Shown here in pieces: positions 23,391 through 36,400 of a stretch of 64,000 nt of DNA (position 1 is its first letter; each line of letters starts with the position of its first letter). The notes beneath the pieces were generated by a model. The model was not told the DNA's origin and searched no databases. It saw nothing but the letters and a program-made list of their open reading frames with translations. This DNA is from Anthoceros angustus (lineage: Eukaryota; Streptophyta; Anthocerotopsida; Anthocerotales; Anthocerotaceae): contig VJWM01000117.1 of assembly GCA_010909165.1 (NCBI GenBank), positions 884,866-948,865 of the forward strand. The letters run 5' to 3'. The translations under genes and the position numbers were made by a program.

Positions 23391-26300
23391 ATGGCGGATT
23401 TGGAGCAGCCCCTGCTGCGTACCAAAAAGGTGTTCCCCGACTGCCCTGGATGCAAAGTTGCCCAGCGAGTAGCCGCCAGTAAATCTCCTCCGTATTCGCA
23501 GCTGCTCTTTGTGGCCCTCATCATCTTCTGCAATGGTGAGCACCTCTGTCCGCAGAATGTGTGGGATCTGGCAATCGATGCCAGCAGCTGTGAAGCTCAT
23601 GCTGATCCGTGCCGATATCGTGCTTTACTGCAGCAATGCCCACTACCTCCCTGTTCCCTTATGTCTACTTCATGGTACAGTTTCCTACCGCCCACTTGGA
23701 GCAAGTCTTGCACATTGCTGTCAGTGTTTCATGATTGAGTTGATGCAGGTCAAGGATTTCAACGTCGCTGGAAGAGACGAAGATATTGGTATCTACGCTG
23801 GATTGTTAGGTATGCCGTCCCAGTCCATTGGCTCCGAGCTGCTGCCAGCCCTTTCCTGTTCTGTGCTGTGCTGCGCTTTGCTGAGAATGCAATGCTGGGT
23901 GGCCTCCAGGCTCGTCATTCATGTTCGGGAGGTTCTTGAGCTCCTGGCAGTGGGGCATTTGGTCTGACAAATATGGCAGGAGGCCCATCATCCTCATAGG
24001 TCTCGCTTCCATGTGAGTGCAGCAGTCCAGCTGTATTCCTTAATGCCTTGCGGATTTCCACCAGGAAGGAATATAACCGACGGCAAATGCTGGTGCAGAG
24101 CTATTTTTAACTTGCTGTTTGGAGCAAGCTCCAATTACTGGATGGCCCTCACCTGCCGCCTGCTACTCGGTCTCCTCAATGGCTCGTTTGGGCCCGCGAA
24201 GGTGGGAGAATCTGATGAACCGGTTGCTTCGACTTTTGCACATTGACTTATATCAGAAGGCATTTCAACGGAAGGTGCTTATTGCGCAGGTCTTCGCATC
24301 GGAGGTTTGCAATGATCAGCAGCAAGCCCTCAGTGTGTCAGTTGTGAGTAATCCAACCCAGTTCTTCGTCTGCTGGTTTTGCGTGTTTCCGTCCAGAAGT
24401 TATAGTGTTCATGGCTGCCGAGCTGATCCCGTCAGATAAGAGACCGTCCGTCCTTACTTGCGTGACTGTGCAGGTAGGTACGTCATGGGGCCTAGGCTTA
24501 ATCGTTGGCCCTGCGATTGGGGGATATCTCGCACGGGTGAGCTAGGCTGCTGGGTTGTCGAAGGTTGCTGCACACTCCCGTCTCTGGTCGTCATTCCGCC
24601 CATTTGTTTGTAAGACATCTCGTATGGGACGCTTGTGCAGCCATCTTTGAGCTATCCTGACCTGTTCCCTCCCGGCTCCTTCTTCGATCGGTAAGTCACA
24701 CTGATCCAAGACCTGCCAGCGAGCTTTGCCAGGGAATGGAGCTCACCACGGTCTGTTGTGCAGTGCAGCTACCCATATCTGCTGCCCTCTATTGTCGCCG
24801 CTGTTACTGCTACCGTGGGAGCCATCATAACAACTCAGCTTCCAGTTACGTTGTCCTCCAGACTCAGTACCGTCTTCCAGACTAGAATGCAGATTGATGC
24901 TAGTTGTTTCTGAAGTGATTAAACTGTGCAGGAGACCCTCCATTTCCATGAAGATGCACCCAAGCTTGCCGTTACCTACGATGATGTAGGAAAGACGGAA
25001 GCCGCAGGGTTCAATGACGAGGACATTGTCCCGGTTTCAGACGCCCAAATCGTGGAACATTCACCACCTAAGGTGAAGAAATCGGCATGGGCTTTGTTCA
25101 AGAACTACCCATTGCTGGCTTCGATTTATGTCTTCTCCATATGGGCGCTGTTCGAGGTTTCCTTCACAGAAGTAGGTCAATTCCACTCCCGCCTTGCCAC
25201 ATTGTCTGCCTGCTGTGGACTTGGCAAGCTTGGCATTAAAGTACCTTGCTCTTCAGTGTTTTTCTTTCTGGGCACTGAGTCCAAAAAATATTGGAGGGCT
25301 GGGTTTTACATCCGTTCAAGTTGGAAACATTTTAACCGTCTCAGGTACAGCCACCTACCTGCTGCTGTTTCTGTTTTTCAACTATGCTTGGTCTATATCT
25401 GAAGCCACTGTTCGATCCGCGTGTGCTAGGTTTTGGGTTGCTGTTTTGGCAGCTTTTTGTCTTCCCTCCTGTAACCAATTACCTTGGACCCAGTAAAGTC
25501 ATTCGATTATCTGCTGTAAGACTCCTTGTTGTCAGGTTGCTGTTCTTCTGCTGTAAACTGTGGCATGTTAGTTTCTGGCTTGTTTGTGGCATCTCATCTA
25601 ACATTGCCACGGTCTACATTTGTTTTCTGCTGTTGAAATCCGCTGCTTGTAACATTGCTCAATGGATGCAGCTTCTAGCATTGCCCACGATGGTTTTATT
25701 TCCGCTGGCAGGCCAACTGGTGGGCGTCCCTACGTTCCTACTCATTCTTTTGATATCACTGTACAAGAATATCGCATCGGTGAGGACCCTCATTTACAGC
25801 AGAGTGTCCATTCCTAGCAGCAAAGTTGTCATTTGGAACCGAGCATCTGAGGCTGTGTCATCGCTTTCCTCGCTTCTGTGATAGACTTCAACCATGGACG
25901 GAGCATTTCTACTCGTCAACAATGCTGTGGTAACTGATCTCGATCTGACCAATCTGGTGCATGCCGTGCAGCTTCTCTAGCGCTTGCATCCTGAACCCAT
26001 GCCATGTGGCTTTTCCTATGATCAGAAACCGAGTGAAAGAGGTGCAGCAAACGGTCTAGCAGTCAGTACGATGGCTTTGACGACTACCATCGCTCCAGAG
26101 ACTGGAGGGCTACTGTACGTGGTTCTTGATCACAGGCTTGTGACAGAATTTTATGGAAGCATGTACTTGGGTCGTAATTTAGTGATCTCGTGTCGTCTTG
26201 GCGCAGGTTCTCTTGGGCTCTGAGTCGAAATTCTGATTTCCTCCCTGGTACAGTGAAGACTTCATTACCCTTAAGCTTCCCAGTCTATCATGAATTTGTT

Positions 26301-26494
26301 TTCGGGGCCAGCATGATATCATTTTTACAGTGATGATCATCTGTCATGGCTGTGCAGGACCTTCTCTCGTCTTTTTTGTCTTGGGACTCGTGATCTTCAC
26401 CGTTGTCCTCTGGACATGGTCTCCCTTCTGGCCTCTTAGTTTGGACAAAGGGAAGCACGAGGATGACGATGAAAATGAAGGTCCACTTTCTTAG
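23391..26494 (+). CDS. ZIF1-like major facilitator transporter (ZINC INDUCED FACILITATOR family)
   Basis: MFS transporter; Arabidopsis ZIF1 and ZIFL proteins sit in the tonoplast or plasma membrane and affect zinc, nicotianamine, potassium and auxin handling. Seventeen exons: 23391-23535, 23634-23674, 23749-23809, 23910-24012, 24099-24201, 24300-24343, 24474-24536, 24641-24690, 24764-24844, 24932-25171, 25257-25344, 25440-25515, 25672-25779, 25885-25929, 26026-26114, 26207-26247 and 26358-26494. They sum to 1515 bases, an uninterrupted 504 residues. Family marks: N-terminal DCPGCKVAQRV, TTSLFPYVYFMVKDFNVA, DEDIGIYAGLLG, the MFS signature WSDKYGRRPIILIG, GTSWGLGLIVGPAIGGYLA, PETLHFHED after TM6, SERGAANGLAVSTMAL and FSWALSRNSDFLP. 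Small exons are typical of this family. Length is close to ZIF1 (about 486). The tail is acidic (KHEDDDENEG). Substrate cannot be told from sequence. Confidence 0.9.
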
Positions 26495-27622
26495 AATCGA
26501 ATACTGTTGTTTTTTGTTGAAGTTGCCCCTAGAAGGTGAAGCAGCCAGGATATGAGCGAAAGGTACAGCAAACCTGTAAAACGGGCTAACAGGGGACCAT
26601 GGCGCACCAAAGGGAACGGCACCCGCTGTGCGGCTTGGGTGAGTGTATGAGGTCTCCACTGTTGGAGTCTCACCCTTTTGAGTTCGGTAACTATCTATGA
26701 GGACTAAGGATGTAGGCCTGATTCTCAAGTGAAGGTAGAGCTGATCATAATTTTCTTTCCCGCTTTCTAAACTGAAAATATCGTTAGGTGATCTATTGAC
26801 AGCTAACAGGCAACTCCTAACATGTCAATTAGATTGGAAAATCTTTGAGGAGCATTCTTAGAATGAGGGAAAGTGCTAATCGAAAAATGGCTTCCCCAAG
26901 GTCTTCTTCCTCACCCAATCCCTTCTTCATGTTGCATGTTTGGAAGACTGTAGGTAAATAATCTTACTGCGCATATTTACTCGGAAGTCTTAGTTCTCAT
27001 GCATGATCGATCTCACTTGTGATGAAAACCGCAACTTTCAAGATGGAATTAGTAGTGGAAGGGGTGGATGAAGGAACGTACCCATAGCGCATGGGTCGGT
27101 CCAAAGCCAGTAGGTGGAGGAATAGATGTATGAATGCATGGCATATAGATAGATGCATCCGGAAAGTTGAATATGGAAGTGAACCTGAACATGGATAGAG
27201 AGATATATTCTTGCAGCATATGCATAGAGATGTATTCATGTGCATGAATGAAAGTGCGACAAATGTATAGATGTTTGTAAGAACATGCCTATCCTCTTCA
27301 AGAAGAGAAGAGATTGTGTCTTGGCATTCTCAGCATACACCCTTCAGCCTTACCTTTTTTTCCCAACATGTAGGAGCAAAGATTTTTAACAATAATAAAC
27401 TCAAATTTCAACTCTTAAAACAGCTTATATCAGCATCACCTCAATGAGGAAGCGACCTAGAAAATAAGAACTACCAAGGGTCACCACATGCCGAGCTCTT
27501 TTTTAGGATTTTCTATGTTTTATCCCCTGCTCAATAGCTGTGCTTGCTCCCTCACTTGAATTGCTTGGAGCATGATCCTTCTCAACTTCATGTTTCCGTA
27601 AGTTCTCATCACATAATCATGA
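26495..27622. other. Spacer, nothing recognised
   Basis: AT-richer than the flanking genes. It holds the 3' end of the transporter transcript and a stretch rich in 'gatrgatrcat'-like words around 27120-27260. No coding similarity was seen on either strand. Confidence 0.4.
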
Positions 27623-28408
27623 TTAAAGACCACACACTATATCATTGAGAAGCTCCATGAGAAGGTCCATTGCATCACCTAAAGAAAGTAATTCAGGCAA
27701 AAATTTCATATATAAATCATTAACTTTTTTAGCATCATTGGGAGTTGCCATCATCAACATATTTAATATTTCATTGTTCATAGAATCCAAACTAGTGTGC
27801 TGCTCATGTTCCGATCTAGCTTGCAATATGTGAGTTTTTATTTTAGCAAGCAAATCGGCTCTTTTAGATACCAAATCGATTACTATCTCTTCAAATTCCT
27901 CAAATTCATCAAATTCCTCAAACTCCTCAAATTCATCAAATTCATCAAATTCCTCAAGTTCCTCAAGTTCCTCAAGTTCCTCAAATTCTTCAAAGTCATC
28001 GTCGAAGTCAAATATTACAGCTCTACAATTGGGGCACGTTGCATTATTATTATTCAACCATTGCATGAGACATTCCTGATGAAAAATGTGATCACATTCA
28101 AACATTTCCATAATCTCTTCGTCTCTATTGATGTTTTCTATGCAAATGGTACAGTACTTAGGCTCATCACTATCATGTTGGGTTGCTGCCGTATTTGCTT
28201 CTTGAGTTGGACCATTAATATCCACCTCATCTGCTCCTTGAGTTGGACAATTAACATCCACCTCATTTGCTTCTTGAGTTGGACCATTAACATTCACCTC
28301 ATTTGTTTCTTGAGTTGGACCATTAACATTCACCTCATTTGCTTCTTGAGTTGGACCACCAGCATTCACCATATCTGCTTCTTCACTTGAACCATTAAAA
28401 TCCACCAT
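27623..28408 (-). CDS. RING-H2 finger protein with N-terminal 15-residue repeats and acidic tract
   Basis: Intact single-exon frame of 261 codons, probably an E3 ubiquitin ligase by its RING domain. N-terminal residues 15-75 are about four and a half copies of a 15-residue unit (consensus NGPTQEANEVNV), DNA period 45. The RING follows: CTICIENINRDEEIMEMFEC, then DHIFHQEC, a WLNNNN spacer and CPNC. The spacing C-x2-C...C-x-H-x2-H-x2-C...C-x2-C is RING-H2. Directly after it comes an acidic tract of E, F, L and D residues of about 35 positions, from a short tctcaaat/ttcctcaa-type DNA repeat. A helical C-terminal part ends DLLMELLNDIVCGL. No membrane segment or signal peptide. The frame is open upstream of this ATG for about 23 more codons without another ATG, so an upstream exon is possible. 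It is more AT-rich than its neighbours. The protein outside the RING is not recognised. Confidence 0.75.
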   Translation of the reverse strand: MVDFNGSSEEADMVNAGGPTQEANEVNVNGPTQETNEVNVNGPTQEANEVDVNCPTQGADEVDINGPTQEANTAATQHDSDEPKYCTICIENINRDEEIMEMFECDHIFHQECLMQWLNNNNATCPNCRAVIFDFDDDFEEFEELEELEELEEFDEFDEFEEFEEFDEFEEFEEIVIDLVSKRADLLAKIKTHILQARSEHEQHTSLDSMNNEILNMLMMATPNDAKKVNDLYMKFLPELLSLGDAMDLLMELLNDIVCGL

Positions 28409-28859
28409 ATTTGCTTCTTCACTTGAACCGGTTAAACACTGCCGCTCAAATTCTATCGCGATATCACACGTTTAACACCTATATGTAGAGCAAAGCCAAG
28501 CTATACGAGAACATCTTCATATATTGTAGTTCAAACTACATCATGTTATAACACACGTACAGCCCTCATATAGCGGCAAAGCTAAGCTATAGTGAGAACA
28601 TCGTGTAATACCGAAGATTTATTTTGTTTCGTTCAAAGCAAAAAAGTTATATGGAATAATTTAGGGTTTGCGCCTCATAAGAATTCTATTGTACCCTAAA
28701 CCCCACGGCAGCCCATTAGCATCTTATTGAAGGTATTTTCTGGCAGCCCCATGGCTAGAAGGTAATGTGTTGCTAGACTTGCAAGAGGGGGACGGCGATA
28801 ACGCTGGTCTGAGCCATATAAACATGCAACCCTTGCAGACTTTGGATCACTACCAGACC

Positions 28860-29430
28860 ATGTCTTGTAAATTAAATTAGTATTCTATAAGTCCCCAAGT
28901 ATGAGGCAAGCTTGACTGGTGGGCTTCTTATGCCAAGAAATAGCAAGAGATCACTACCGGACCATGTCTTGTAAACTAATATGCTGTAAGAGATTAGTAT
29001 TATGTAAGTCCCTAAGTACGAGGCAAGCTTGAACGATGGGTTCCTTTTGCCCACGAGATAGCAAGAAAGAGTTTGTATTCTTTTTCATCGTATGTCTGGC
29101 ATGCTAGCATGGGATGTGAAATGTTATCTGAACCAGAATCTAACCGGACCTCCTTTGGGATTTCCTTGACTAGTATCTTGAAGGAGGCTTTGTATTTGAA
29201 CTGCTTTGGGCTTTCTATGTGTGTATCTAACCGGACCTGCTTTGGGATTTCCTTCACTAGTCTCTTGAAGGAGGCTTTGTATTTGGGATTTCCTTCACTA
29301 GTCTCTTGAAGGAGGCTTTGTATTTGGGATTCCTTCACTAATCTCTTGAAGGAGACTTTGTATTTGGGATTTCATTCACTGGGCTCTTGAAGGAGACTTT
29401 GTATTTGGGATTTCAGGCTTCATCATCTCA
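28860..29430. repeat. Two adjacent tandem repeat families
   Basis: At 28860-29060 a unit of about 110 bases (aagtccccaagtatgaggca ... gaccatgtcttgtaaa) occurs about twice. At 29150-29420 a unit of about 39-60 bases, built on gggatttccttcactagtct and cttgaaggaggctttgtatt, occurs five to six times with shortening. No coding sense was found. Confidence 0.75.
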
Positions 29431-29851
29431 TCGGAGGCTTCATGCCTAGGTCTTGTCCACAAAGTTATCTGAAATATGAGTGGACCTTGTTTGCTAGGTT
29501 TCGACCCTCAGGCTCACAAAGCATGCCATAAAAAGAGCTCAAGTAGGACCCGTCCTAGCTGGGTTCATCTCAGTTGCTGACACCCTAACCCACAAAACCG
29601 CATGTGTCCGGGGCATAACATCCATCAGCAACAAAACATTGAACTTTCGTCAAAACCGAATACGTGTCATATGGACCCACTCTACAATGTCATACTACCT
29701 GCAACTCGAAGCATCACGTGCTAAGATTCAGAGAAAACTAGAGGTCAGAGGTTTGACCAAATACAAAATTGTTTGGGTTCCACCATCCGCGCTTCACCAT
29801 CCAGTTCGACTTCGCTCTAAACAGTATCTCGCATCGCCCACCTGTAGGACT

Positions 29852-32800
29852 CTACTCCGGAATGATGTGCTCTCCGTCCGCATCCTTCTCGTCCTCAACC
29901 TTCGTAGTTGGCCCCGAAGGTGCATTCTTTTCCTTTTTCTTGATGCCACTTACGATGTTGTCGATTCTCAGAAGAAGACATGCCGCTTCAATTGCCGTCT
30001 TGAAGGTTTGCACTTTCACCCCAAATGAATCCCAGACCTGTCAAGAGGAATATATGGTTCAAGTCACAAACCCATTTCCTACACAACATGGCACACAAGC
30101 CACCAGCGGAATCAGCTTACCCCAAGCTCTTTCATGTCACGGATTTCACCAGTGTTTCCATCAACCCCGAAGAGAGCATTCTTACTATTAGCATGCTGTG
30201 CAGAGCAGAAGAAAACCGACTTGAGTTAATTGGAACAGAAAGGCATAGAGACAGTAACGTTAAGAAGAACAAAGATGCTGATCAGGCCCATCAGGCTGAC
30301 CTTTGCTTGCAAAGCAGTCATGGTCCGGATCACATTAACACCACAGTTTTGGGCTATTGTTCGAGGAATAACCTCAAGAGCTTGAGCCACGGCTCTGTAG
30401 GGCAGCTGCAAAGGAGACCAGGTGTCAGTGCCATCTGAATACGAAGAGACCATAAAATTAGACCCTTGCCTTCCAAATGCAGTACCTGCTCAACGCCTTC
30501 CACAGATGCACTTTTCTTCTTAAGAGCAACGGAAACTGCCATCTCTGCAGCACCTCCACCTGGAACAAGCCTTGCATCCTTGATGATGTTCCGTGCAACT
30601 CCCATGGCATCCTTGGAAAGTAGCGGGGGTCAAAAAAATAAGGCCCATCAGATACTGTAGGCTCAAAAGGTTCAAAGTACAAATCCAGCTAATGCCAACA
30701 CGACCGACAGCTACCTGTAAGTTCCTCTCCATTTCGTTCAGCACATCTTTACTACCACCTCTCAACAGAATGGTACAGGCTTTTGGATCCTTGCAATCAA
30801 CAATGAACGTGAAAAACTCATCTCCCAGCTTTTTAACTTCAAATAACCCTGCAGATGTTCCAACATCGCTCTCAACCAGCTCATCTGGTCTGTTTACGAT
30901 AGTAGCACCACAAGCACGAGCTATTCTGTTGTTGTCGGTTTTGCGGACTCTCCTAATGGCACTCACTCCAGCCCTGCTCAGATAATGGCTGGCAAGGTCA
31001 CTTAAGCCCTTCTCTGTGATCACAACATCAGGCTTGAAGTTGATAATTTGATTGCACATATTTTCGATGTACTCTTCTTCCATCTCCAACAGGGCAGCCC
31101 TGCAGCCACAGAAACCACGCACTGCATTAGGCAGCAGCATCGTTAGTTTTCACAATCGAATAGGCTGCTCGCTGTTGTGCATTCTCACCAGTCTTCTTCA
31201 TTCACTAATTCAGCATTCGTCATGTTCTCCCCTTTCTTATACTCCAGCGGGCAGTCAAGCAAAATGATCCGAGGATTCGAAATACGACGTCTCATCTTCC
31301 CTGGTAACACCACATCCTTGTTGAACATTACCCCAGAGAGAACCCTAGAATCCTCAAATTGGCCTCCCGCAATCTTCTCAACCTTGACATATTTCTTGAT
31401 GTCCGCTTCTCGTAATCCAGTCCCTACGTCATCGGCGACTAGTGAAACTGAGGTAACTGCAAGCTCCTGGAAGAAAAACAATCCAACATGGGAAAACCAT
31501 ACAGTTACGCCCTAATTATCAAATAACTGAACCCTGTGACAATTCAGGAACAATGCCACAACATGCACCCTGCCTGCAAAAGACAAGCCACTCACTGCAA
31601 TCAGTGTGCCAAACCGGCTCGTGAACTTTGTCTCCACACAGCTCTGCACAATTTGAAGCATCTTTTCACCTGTAGAGGGTACAATAGTCTCCATATGAAG
31701 TTCTACCAAACGCACTGGATGGCCTGACGCTTACACAGTAGCATGCACTAATATAAACCATTTCTTTTTTTTTAAATATACTTACGGTCATTGACATCAA
31801 CTTCAAAGCTCACATCCTTCAGTGCTGCAATTGCGTCTTCAAGAGCTTTTGTGTATGCTGATTCACGTACAGCAAACAGGGTCACAGACCCAGAGCCTGA
31901 TAAAAGGCATCAACATCAAGATGCAGACAGCTTGTGCTTCAAAACGTCCAAATACCTTGGCAAACTACTGTCGGATGGACAGCCCTCTCCAAGAACGGCC
32001 CTGCAACATGCAGCATCTCTCCAGCTGGAGACCAGACCACACATTTCAAAGTATTCAGCAACAGAGCAACTCCTCAACTTTGCCTTGAAAAAAAGCACAG
32101 AACAATGCCAATATCAAGGGAGAGGCATCTGATTAGAACCTAAAATGATCACAGAGGTCGTTCCATCTCCAACCTCTTCATCCTGAGTGCGACTGAGCTC
32201 AATCATGATCTGCGAGTGACACGGAAAGGAAAGGGATTCCAATGTCAAACACCGTCCTTCGCATTATCAAGCCACAGTCCACCCCAGAAACAGCCGTCAG
32301 AAAGGGAAACATGAGGCTGCAACAATACCTTCGCTGCAGGATGTGACACATCTAACTCCCGAAGAATAGCATGCCCATCGTTTGATAACACTATGCCTGT
32401 CCACCAACCCACCAGCACAACGAGCTCAAGCCCTCAGAAACGGAGGCTACCAATACCAATCCAACAGTGCTTCTTTGCACCTACCTCCCCCAGCGTCCAG
32501 CAGCATCTTGAGCATGGACCTCGGGCCAAGAGTGGTGCGGATAATGTCCGCCACCGCCTGCAATTTCCATTCATTCAGCCACATTGCCACAGAGCAGTCC
32601 TCCTCAGCTCCAACCTCCAACCCCTGCCAAATAATCGACAACGATCTCACCTTGGCAGCACTGATATTCGCATGGAAGACCCGATTTCCAGTCTCCCGCT
32701 TCGTCGACTCATCTGACACCACCCAAAAAAGAAGAACATTAGGTCAGTCCACAGAACCAGCTCCACCCAACCTAACGCCCAGTTCAAAGAAGAAGGAGAA

Positions 32801-32917
32801 AGCGGGGAAGGGAGGTGAGCAAGATGGAAATGAAGCAGACGAGGGCAAACAGAACCAGCAGGTCTCCACGAGCCTGCGGAGCACACACGTACTGAGAACA
32901 ACCATCGGCGAATTCAT
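29852..32917 (-). CDS. CCT3: Chaperonin CCT/TRiC subunit gamma (CCT3)
   Basis: Subunit of the cytosolic type II chaperonin that folds actin, tubulin and other proteins with ATP. Fourteen exons on the minus strand: 32917-32893, 32712-32651, 32557-32485, 32396-32329, 32209-32140, 32024-31956, 31857-31786, 31669-31596, 31466-31189, 31099-30715, 30611-30486, 30405-30301, 30195-30121 and 30037-29852. They total 1668 bases, an uninterrupted 555 residues (about 545 in animals). Landmarks: NESTKRETGNRVFHANIS, ADIIRTTLGPRSMLKMLL, the ATP/Mg site DEEVGDGTTSVIIL, KKYVKVEKIAGG, KPDVVITEKGLSDLA, RVRKTDNNRIARACGATIV, DCKDPKACTILLRGGSKDVL, LVPGGGAAEMAV, YRAVAQALEVIPRTIAQNCG and a charged C-terminus. The motif set is diagnostic for gamma rather than another CCT subunit. 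The first exon is only 25 bases. The gene is divergent from WAPL across a 523-bp gap. Confidence 0.95.
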
Positions 32918-33440
32918 CTTGCCGTGGCGAAGCTTCCGATCCAGGCGCGTCGCTTTGCTGCTGCGCGGGAACAGGGCGTTCAGGCGAAGTACAAGCCAGC
33001 CGAAATTCGGCTACATAAAACAGCCGAGTTTACAAGCTCACAGGCAGGACACAGCCAATGTCGTAATGCCGGGCCGGGCCGGGCCGGGCCGGGCTGGGTC
33101 GAAATGGAATCGGACGGCCGACCCCGGCCCGAGGCCCGTCCAGTTTCTGTATGTAAGTATGTAGTGTGTCCTCGCCGACTTCAAATTCGTTGGGCCCGTG
33201 GTTATCTCTTTTTCCTCGGCGCATGACTGGAGGGATTTCCGGCGTGCCGACGATTAAGCTTTCTTCTTCTCCGCTTGCTGCTGCCGCGCGGTGGAGCACA
33301 TCCCCATGCATCGACGGCAGGCAGGCCGTGCCGTGCTGCCTCGGCGGCAGCAACCGCATTCTTGCCTGCAGCAGCTGTGAATCGGGGAGCGGCGGGAGCG
33401 CGGGGGGAGGAGCGACGCAGAGGCTCATTCTGCTGGCCAG
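32918..33440. promoter_or_regulatory. Shared upstream region of divergent CCT3 and WAPL
   Basis: 523 bases separate the two start codons. A GGGCC tandem (gggccgggccgggccgggcc, about 33069-33094) lies near the middle. GGGCC-type motifs are common in plant housekeeping promoters. No TATA box stands out on either side. The extent of the 5' untranslated regions is unknown. Confidence 0.45.
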
Positions 33441-36400
33441 ATGATTGTCCGCACGTACCAGCGGCGGCAGGCGCGGCGCGCGCAGCAGCGTGTCAGATCC
33501 AGGGATCGGTGCCAACTCCGTGTGGAGCAGCTCGCAGGAGTCCTTCACGTCCTCCTTGTCGGCTCTGGACGAGCTCCGGAACAGCGGCGATGATGTGGTG
33601 AAGGCCTTGGAGATTCCGGAATTGTCGCATTCCAGTGGCAGGCTCAAGAAGCCCGGGTTCCGGAAAGATCGCAGGCTGCCGGACCGTCATCCGAATGCGA
33701 AGCGGTCTAAAGTGGAGGATGGGAGCAAGCAGCGCACCAGCTTAGGCATCCAAGCTCGGGTTCTGCTGCAGAGCTCGCAGGTGGAGTCGCAGAAGGCGGC
33801 TCCCGTGGCGGAGCCGGCCAGGAGTAGTCCGGCGTGGGGAGCCTGTTCTGCTGCTAGCTTGATGGAGACGAAGGAGTCCGGGGAGCTGCTGGAGCATGTG
33901 GATGAAGCTAATTTTGCGATGGACGGACTCAGGCATGACCAGCCGGTGTTCGTGCAGCGGGCCAGCCTCGCTTCCATTTTGTCCCTCTGCGGATCGCTGC
34001 AGAAGCGGAGGATTCTGAGAATTCAAGGGTAAATGTCTGATTTACGGCTTGGAAGCGTGGTGATGGCCATTTTTTGAAGGATGGGATTTTGGAAGATGTG
34101 TGCTGTTGCGGTTTGCAGTTGGATCTTGCTGGCGCGTCGCATTAATGCAGCTTTGTGGTGTTTGTTGCAGAATGTGTAAGCCTTTGCTTGATGCCGTTGT
34201 CGCCTTACCGGCAGATGACCCTCCAATCGCGCTGGGTGCAGCTGCGGTTCTCTATTTGTTGGCTATTGATGTAAGCTGTAGCTCTGGAGGAGTGCCGTGC
34301 TGTTCGTGCCGTGGCATGCTGGCTGAATGAATTGTGCTGGCGCAGACTCACGATGAGGACTTGCTCGATTCGGCTGCGTGCATCCAGTTCTTGATGAGAC
34401 TACTTGGTGCGGGCGTTTCTCAACGGGCTGAGAGAAGCAGGGGGCTGTCTTCCGTTGGCGCAAAGCTGTTGAAGCTGAGCTCGAGTTCATCCCTGAAGAA
34501 AGCTGGCAGTTCTGGATCTCAGGCACCTGATGCTGGGGCAGCGTCAGTTTTGGCAAAAGTTCGGGAGCTTTTTGGAAGCAACAACCATGGGAAAGTTGGA
34601 GGAAGCAAACAAGGGGATGACAGGGGATGGTTGCACGGGGAGGAGGTCAGCTCCAAATGGCTTGCCTTGCTGACTCTCGAGAAGGCCTGCATCTCGACTG
34701 TTGTTCTGGAGGGTAAAGGCTCACTAAATTAGGGTTTCTTTGGCTACTTGCGTTGCAACGTGATCTGGCAGTGCTTGGCTGCATTTCTATTTAGCCGCAT
34801 TCTGATACGGCACTACCCCGGGGTTGTTCATCAGCATCTGAGTATGATCCCCTTCTTTGTCTTCTTACGTGCAGTAAGCTGCCGTGTGGAAGTTCTCAAA
34901 TCTGGGCAGGCTCTGAGTTTCCCAGGGAAATTATGCATGATTCTTTGGAATCTTCCTCAACGAAGCATGTGTGATGTGTCCTCTCATTTCTACATGGCCT
35001 ACTTCTGTAGGCGTTCCCATAGACTAACAAGCCTTGTGCTGTTTGGTTGCGGTCGTAGTAGGGATCTGCGCTGTCTCGCTGTGGTTTTGTTTGTATGCAC
35101 AGACGTGCTGATGTAGAGAGTGACCTACTGCTGGTAGGTGCTGAGTTGGCGATGAGCTTAGATTTGACAGGAGCTTTGCTGCATGCAGATGTCTCTGGCA
35201 GTGTGAAAAAAGTTGGTGGGAGCTTCAAGGAAAGGCTGCGTGAGCTTGGTGGCCTGGACACAGTCTCGTGTATTGCTGCAAGTTGTGTATCCAACCTTAG
35301 GGTAGGCTATCTGACCAGAAGCTGGAATTTCTTATGTAGTGAATCTTTGGACTTCATGTGAGAATGGCGTGACAGTGTACTGATACGCATGAGCGCTCGC
35401 AGGCTTCATTGAAATCTGTTGATCGTAAAGAGGGAGACGTTGGGTTCGACCGTCCAGAGGCATGTGGGGGAGCTGGTATGCTCCTGAGATGCTTTCGGGT
35501 GATGGAGAATGTTACATTCCTTAGCGAGCCGAACCGGGTACGTCATCTTGGCAGTCGAATGCTCACAGATGATGTGCATAGTAAAATCAATCTATTTCAG
35601 CTCCGTTTGATTTCATCAAAAAGTTGTCATCATCATTGTGATGTCATCAAGAACCTCTCATCATCTTAATGTTATCAAGAGCATACCATCATCCTGATGT
35701 CATCAAGAGTTTGAAAACATTTGACCTCAATTGAGTTCGTGTTAGTTTGCTCTCAGAAGCACCTGTTGGAATTGAGGCTGCGGAAGGAGGACAACAGAGC
35801 GCCTAGCTCATTTGTTGAGCTTTTACTGGATGCCAGCAAGGTTCTGTCAGGTTAGTAAAGTTCTTCTAAAGAGTAGGTGGAGTTCGAGTAAACTCCTGTG
35901 ATAATACTAGCTAGTTTGCACATTGTTTGCAACTTCACATTTGTTCTCATGGGAAGATCATTGTTGGCTGCCTTTTTCTGCTTTTGCCTGCTGTTATGGC
36001 CTTGCACATGGTTCATTTGACTGGGTTTCGTTGTGTGCCTTTGTGGACAGAACTAGTAAGTAGACGGAAAAGCCCACACAGGACATCCAGTGATGCAGAG
36101 AATGCTGCGAGTCTGGACTCCTTCCTGAAACCTGTAGAAGAGGCAGTGACCATGGCAGTTCATGCAGCTGCTAAGGAAGGAGGTATTTCTGTACATGCAA
36201 TTTCTTCTTTTCAGCTTTGCAGTTGTAATTTAGAGAATCAGTGCACTCTTTGGGAGATTGATGACCTAGCTGTACTTGTAGGCGCCAAGTCGTTTGACTT
36301 CCAACTTTCTCAAGAATCTCAGGTCTCTTCTAGTTCCAGAGGGTTGTCTTACAAACGGCGGGCAGCTGTCAAAGCTGCGATGTCTGAGGTTGGAGATCAT

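Noticed and set aside
32382-33164. 260-codon plus-strand frame
   Set aside because: It runs antisense across the first four CCT3 exons and the shared upstream region; the CCT3 model is complete, so this is a shadow.
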